Positions 44,997 through 49,204 of a DNA stretch of 49,204 nucleotides are shown here, one piece after another. The position numbers and the translations under genes are program-made. The first letter of the stretch is position 1. Every line of letters starts with the position of its first letter. This DNA comes from Parasitella parasitica (lineage: Eukaryota > Mucoromycota > Mucoromycetes > Mucorales > Mucoraceae): positions 263,083 through 312,286 of the forward strand of contig MU619255.1 in the NCBI GenBank assembly GCA_025201805.1. Direction: 5' to 3'. The notes under the pieces were generated by a model. It saw only the letters and a list, made by a program, of their open reading frames with translations, had not been told where the DNA came from and did no database searches.

Positions 44997-46895
44997 TCAT
45001 GATCGATACATACATAAATAATTGGAGTTTTGATTACTCCAAAACATAGCTGCTCCAATAGGCTATAATAGGCGTATTTAATAGTTGAGTACAGCACGTC
45101 TAATTGAAACGAACATAAAAGAAACTTACTGCAATAGTGCCAATTTGGCCTTCAACTGGCGTGATCACCATCCTCAAAATCCACTCTAAAGGCTTTTCCA
45201 AGTGATGGGGGCTTCCATTCAGAGGCTTTGAGTCGAAAACACTTCCCACATCAGCCCAGGATTTTTGGAGCTGATCCCCTGAACCACGCTTATAAAGATA
45301 AACGGAATTGGCTTTTGTCCATACAGCTAATAACGTCCCATTTGCATTCAATTGCACACCGCGAATATCAGTGGCGTCAAAAGCTGTGTCACTAGGCTCA
45401 ACTGAATCAGGTACCTGCATGGCGTGATAAAACTCATGCAAATAGGCCCCATCACTTGTTTTGTACAGATATTTTTGCTCGTTTTCGTTATTCATCAATG
45501 CGCTGATATTATCTGTAAAGTCTAATGTTTGAAAATCATTTCGAATGAGAGAAACAACCATAGTTTTGGAGTCTTTCGATCGAGAAATGGAGGGAATCGG
45601 CATGTTGACCAGAGTGCGTTCATGATGAAAATGGGCTCCATCAACAAATGCCATGTATTCCAAATTTTCGTCTATAAATGTGGAATCCTGTCGAATAAAT
45701 AAGGTTAATATTATCGTGGGCCATTTCCAGCTATTTCTACTTGCTTTTGTGTTGAGATGATCCCTGAAAATCCATTTGCCCTTCTTTGTGCTTTTATCAG
45801 TTGATCTGAGGACTGTACCATCTGATATTGTAACATTTGTGTGAAATAGATTCTTTGTTTTATGGATGTCCAGTGTGAATACACGATATGTTTCAATGCT
45901 TAAACACAAGAATGTCAATTTTTGAAATTTTTGTACTCTGATCGCTCTACTTACTTTGGAGAGTACAATTTGCATAGTAAATTAACATGGGATTCAGTCC
46001 CTCCTGGCTGATGATAGGCTCTGATAAGGTCTCCTGTTTGTCCTGCTGTTACAGTAATGGTCTTTGAATTCTTTGAGTGAGGAGACGACAAGAAGTTGTC
46101 AGGTAATGCAATGATTCTAAATCTATACAAATCGGGATCGCTGTATTATAACATCTCAATGTCAACAACAAAATAAACGTAAAGATGAATGCTAAACACC
46201 TACCGAGCAAATAATATAGAGTCTTTCTCTAATGAAATTGCGTTGATCATTGTATTTCCAGGCATTAGTATATCCTTGTACTCGAAAGGCGTTGTTGCGT
46301 TATCGTCTGCTAAATAATAAACTCGCACAAAATGCTGGATATTGTCGCTCTCTAGTAGATGATATAATACGGCAAACTGAACAGCTCCACTGTCTTCAGG
46401 ACTCTTTGATACTTTTGTGATTGGGCCGAGAAGCAGATGATTAAAGCATGTTTCCCAATCTACGATGAATTGAAATGCGTTTGATAATGCATGAATAATG
46501 TATTAAATGCTATTCTCACCTTCAGGACCCTCTTTCAAAATGTCGCTTTTCCTCTTCCTTGCTTGAATAACAAGTCCTACATCATCTAGTAAATCCACTA
46601 CTCACTGTTCAATCATTCTGCTAGACTTTTTACCATTGACATTGGTTTTGACGGAATTTACACCATGAACAAAGCCTCTGTTGCCATCCAAGACTGCTTC
46701 ATAGTGGATATGTGTTCTATAGATATATTCATCGTGTTCTGAAAGAATAACTTGCGATGGCTCGTTCAATCTTGAGTGTGTAGGAACGAATGCTTGTACA
46801 ATCACAGGATGAGGGTATGGAGTGTCTTGCAGCAGACTCACCAGATAAATCATGGCAAGTCCAGCTATCAACAATACCAAGACACGCCACTTCAT
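44997..46895 (-). CDS. Type II membrane protein of unknown function
   Basis: Exons 46895-46634, 46576-46520, 46459-46204, 46140-45955, 45898-45130 and 45062-44997 join in frame to 531 aa. Residues 4-22 are a signal-anchor (MKWR then VLVLLIAGLAMIYLVSLL), so the bulk faces the lumen or outside. The rest has many beta-type stretches and aromatic residues (WIFRDHL, VWTKANSVYLYKRGSG), suggesting a beta-propeller-like ectodomain, but I cannot name a family. The last exon depends on a GTAAGT donor; without that splice the frame ends at 45100. One more in-frame interval (GTAGAA...TTATAG near 45740-45670, 69 nt) may be an intron that I left in. Predicted role: secretory-pathway or surface protein. Confidence 0.68.
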
Positions 46896-47104
46896 TTTTA
46901 TATAAAAGAAAGGGCTTATGGCGGATACAGCGCCCGAATTGACGAAGGCACATTTGTTAATTTTGCTAATAAAATCATCCCCGCCCTTTTTTGTGTGCTC
47001 TCCTCTTCTTTCCCTCCCTCTTCCCCTTCCCCTTCCCCTTCCCTTTTCCTTTTTATTTTCATATATAAGTACATACCACTAAACTTGTTGGTCTTTCAAA
47101 TTAA
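46896..47104. promoter_or_regulatory. Bidirectional promoter with CCCCTT repeats
   Basis: Only 209 nt separate the start codons of two divergent genes. A TATATAAAA-like element (46900-46908) serves the minus gene, and CATATATAAG (about 47060-47069) can serve the plus gene. Between them is a pyrimidine-only tract with consecutive CCCCTT units (about 47022-47050). Confidence 0.5.
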
Positions 47105-48911
47105 ATGTCTTGTAACTTTCCGCATGATCTCGAACCTTGTCTAGCTCGTCTTGGAACAACGCCAGAAGGTAAAGGTTTATAGTGTATTGAGTAGAAAACC
47201 TTGATGGTAACCAAGCAGAGATGAATAGACAAGCCCGCTTTTATCAAAGAGGTGTATGCAGTAGACGATCTGGAAACACTAAGGCAAATCCTCATAAGAA
47301 AAGAAAGAGAAAGACAAAGCATTGCCAATGATTTAGAAGTAGCAGCCAGAATTGGCCTTGTCATATCAGAGACAAACGAAGCCATTCAAATCAAGGTACA
47401 ATCAAATATAGCTAGTTAGTATAGTAACAATTGCTGATACCATTGTTAGCTCGAACATCTAGAAAGAGAAAACAAAATATTTCAAGATGAATTACGATTA
47501 CGAGCAAACAACACAAAAAAAGACATGAATTCTGCAAGTGTGCCTAATGAAGGCCTACTTTTATCAGAGGAAGAAGAAAAAATTTACCTTACGCAAGAAC
47601 TAGATCAGGCGCGAAGGGAATTGACAAAATTTAGAAAAGAAATGGACGGCTTATCTGCCCAGTTGAATGATATGGCTTCAGAAATGGTTGATTCTCGTTC
47701 AAAAGTCAGTGTTTATGCGAAAAGACTAGCAGAAGTTGAGCAGAAATTAGCGGCAACCAGAGATGTGAATACAAACCTGCAAGCTCTGCTAGATAAAGCA
47801 TTGACTTCGCAAAAACAATCAAGTTCAAATACCTCGCATCTTGTCAAGAACATTCAAATGGATTTATCAAGAGTAGGTTACATCAACTTGTATCGCTTTT
47901 CACCAACATCTAATACCATCAATATCAGGTTGTCTCTGAAAACGAGCAGTTGAGAGCACGTATTGCCGAACTGGAAAACCAGCAGGTTGAATGCGAGGAA
48001 AAATTGGCTGCCATGGTTATTCAGGCACAAGAATATGCAGCCAGATTGGAGCAAGCTCAAGACACAATCCACAGTCTGAGTGAGCCCAAACTACCCGACG
48101 ATGATGATTACCCTAGTATAAATCAACACAGTGGATTCAATTCATTTTCTGTCTCATCGCAAGACGGCACAAAGGAAACAGAGATCACCAAGGCATGTTT
48201 GCTTTTATAAAACGACTATTTCGATTTCATGTAACAAAGTATTGTGTGTGTATATAGGGCCCTGTATTCTCTGCTGAATTCAGGCAAGAAATGCAAAAAG
48301 AAATCGAGCGCAATCTGAACCTAAGGAACGAAATCCGTCATCGCATCATTACAGCCGACTCCAACAATACAGATAAAAAGAAGTCTCAAGAAGGATTGAG
48401 GTACCTCGTATCAGAAAGAGAGAATGCTGGATTAGCTAGTCTTTCTACCAGCACTAGTTCGTCCACTAATTCGTCCATTTTGTCTACTGTCATGAAGAAG
48501 GAAATGATACATACAACAGCAATAGCAGTAACAAACACAACATCTAATTTAAATCAGCATGCGTCCAACGCCATTCATACCAATCTTACATATACTACAT
48601 CTAATAACAATAACCATAGCCACCACCAAACATCACAGCCACAATCACTGGCACCACCATCATCATCGACAGCCGCTGAAGAAGAAACAAAAGCACCTTT
48701 GCTGAGACCAGCAAGCTTTTTAACTGGATTTACTGGGTTTGGCGCAGAAACAGGATTAGGTATTGGCGGTAATTTCATCACAAGAGGTATACCGCCAAGA
48801 GCACTGTCTGCTTCTCGCGGAGATGGACCAAGCATATCAACACGGTTCTTCCAAAGACTAGCCTCGAGACTAGATGATTATGACAAAAAGGTTTCTTCGA
48901 TAAGCAAATAA
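47105..48911 (+). CDS. Coiled-coil protein with CC1 box, candidate dynein adaptor
   Basis: Exons 47105-47168, 47250-47395, 47450-47872, 47929-48192 and 48258-48911 give 516 aa. Residues 28-100 form a coiled coil beginning DDLETLRQIL, with NDLEVAARIGLVISETNEAI at about 48-67. AARIG (53-57) is the AAxxG CC1 box that in HAP1, TRAK/Milton, BICD and Spindly binds the dynein light intermediate chain, and the flanks (KERERQ, DLE.AARIG) look like HAP1/TRAK. Further coiled coils cover about 120-215 and 220-260. Then come an acidic linker, RQEMQKEIERNLNLRNEIRH, a long S/T/N-rich disordered region and a C-terminal block (TGFGAETGLGIGGNF, STRFFQRLASRLDDYDKK) that may bind cargo. The fourth intron (48193-48257) uses a GC donor. 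Function is inferred from the motif and coiled-coil layout; no Hook domain is present. Confidence 0.75.
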
Positions 48912-49204
48912 ATTGTCATGTTTTTCAGCACATTGTTGCACAGCGTCATTTTTTTCTTTTCGCATTGAGATCAGCCCCGACCTCATTTACTTTGCTTGAC
49001 GAGAGAACACTGCATAAATTGGTAGCCATATATGCAAGTGAAAAACAAGCTTATATGAATTCAGTCAAGTAGCAACCTTTGCCATATTATTTGTAGGGTA
49101 TCTGAGCACTTTTATAGCTGTTTTAGTGAGTTAATGTATAACCAGCTTCTCAGGACAATCAGTGGAATCGAATCCTGCATATTTTTTTTTTTTTTTTTTT
49201 TTTT
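48912..49204. other. 3' flank and contig end with poly-T
   Basis: Downstream of the coiled-coil gene; ends in 23 or so T. No gene seen. The homopolymer probably reflects an assembly break. Confidence 0.5.

Noticed and set aside
49130-49204. tRNA- or SINE-like box B (GAATCGAATCC) followed by a T run at the end of the window
   Set aside because: The T-stem halves do not pair, there is no acceptor or anticodon arm and box A is unconvincing. The T run is more simply an assembly end.

Overview
This 49.2 kb window is eukaryotic. It is AT-rich, with compact genes split by short GT-AG introns (mostly 45-80 nt), two type-II/eukaryotic tRNA genes, a spliced RPL13 gene and typical fungal housekeeping proteins. 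Gene content (urease accessory UreD, fungal ADP/ATP carrier, GlcN6P deaminase, arrestin-related adaptor), intron style and Crypton/Ndc10-type and Tc1-type relics suggest an early-diverging fungus, most likely Mucoromycota/Mucorales. That placement is inference. The window begins with a run of A and ends with a run of T and holds one 15-N gap, so it may be a whole assembly contig. All splice models were worked out by hand from frame continuity and splice signals.

Layout. 0-12 kb: GSKIP-domain protein (+), tRNA-Leu(CAG) (-), a two-PPxY arrestin adaptor (+), a small secreted defensin-like cysteine peptide (+), UreD (+), a decayed three-RRM gene (-), succinyl-CoA ligase alpha (-, six exons, one GC-AG intron) and an unidentified 322-aa protein (-). 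12-18 kb: a 1.23-kb fold-back element with 205-bp inverted arms, RPL13 (+), a disrupted ATF/CREB-type bZIP gene (+) and an unidentified 221-aa protein (-). 18-28 kb: a long gene-poor stretch, then four minus-strand genes: an RS-rich Nab2/ZC3H14-like CCCH protein (seven exons, one of 18 nt), the mitochondrial ADP/ATP carrier, glucosamine-6-phosphate deaminase and a membrane RING-CH (MARCH-type) ubiquitin ligase. 28-33 kb: a transposon graveyard with an Ndc10/Crypton-like relic, tRNA-Glu(CTC) and a Tc1-type transposase relic. 33-40 kb: FIP1 (+) tail-to-tail with a divergent exportin-1/CRM1 (-, twelve exons), and a small gene divergent from CRM1. 40-49 kb: about 3 kb without genes, a SAP-domain protein (+), a type II membrane protein (-), and, divergent from it, a coiled-coil protein whose N-terminus carries the AAxxG 'CC1 box' of dynein-activating adaptors.

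The genes do not form one pathway. Several act in mRNA 3' processing and RNA export (FIP1, the Nab2-like CCCH protein, CRM1), mitochondrial energy metabolism (LSC1, AAC), nitrogen and amino-sugar use (UreD, GlcN6P deaminase) and ubiquitin-linked membrane traffic (arrestin adaptor, MARCH ligase). The observations most worth following are the CC1-box coiled-coil protein (a candidate fungal dynein adaptor of HAP1/TRAK/BICD type), a CRM1 with Leu where leptomycin B-sensitive exportins have Cys, the defensin-like prepropeptide, and the two decayed regulatory genes (three-RRM protein and bZIP).
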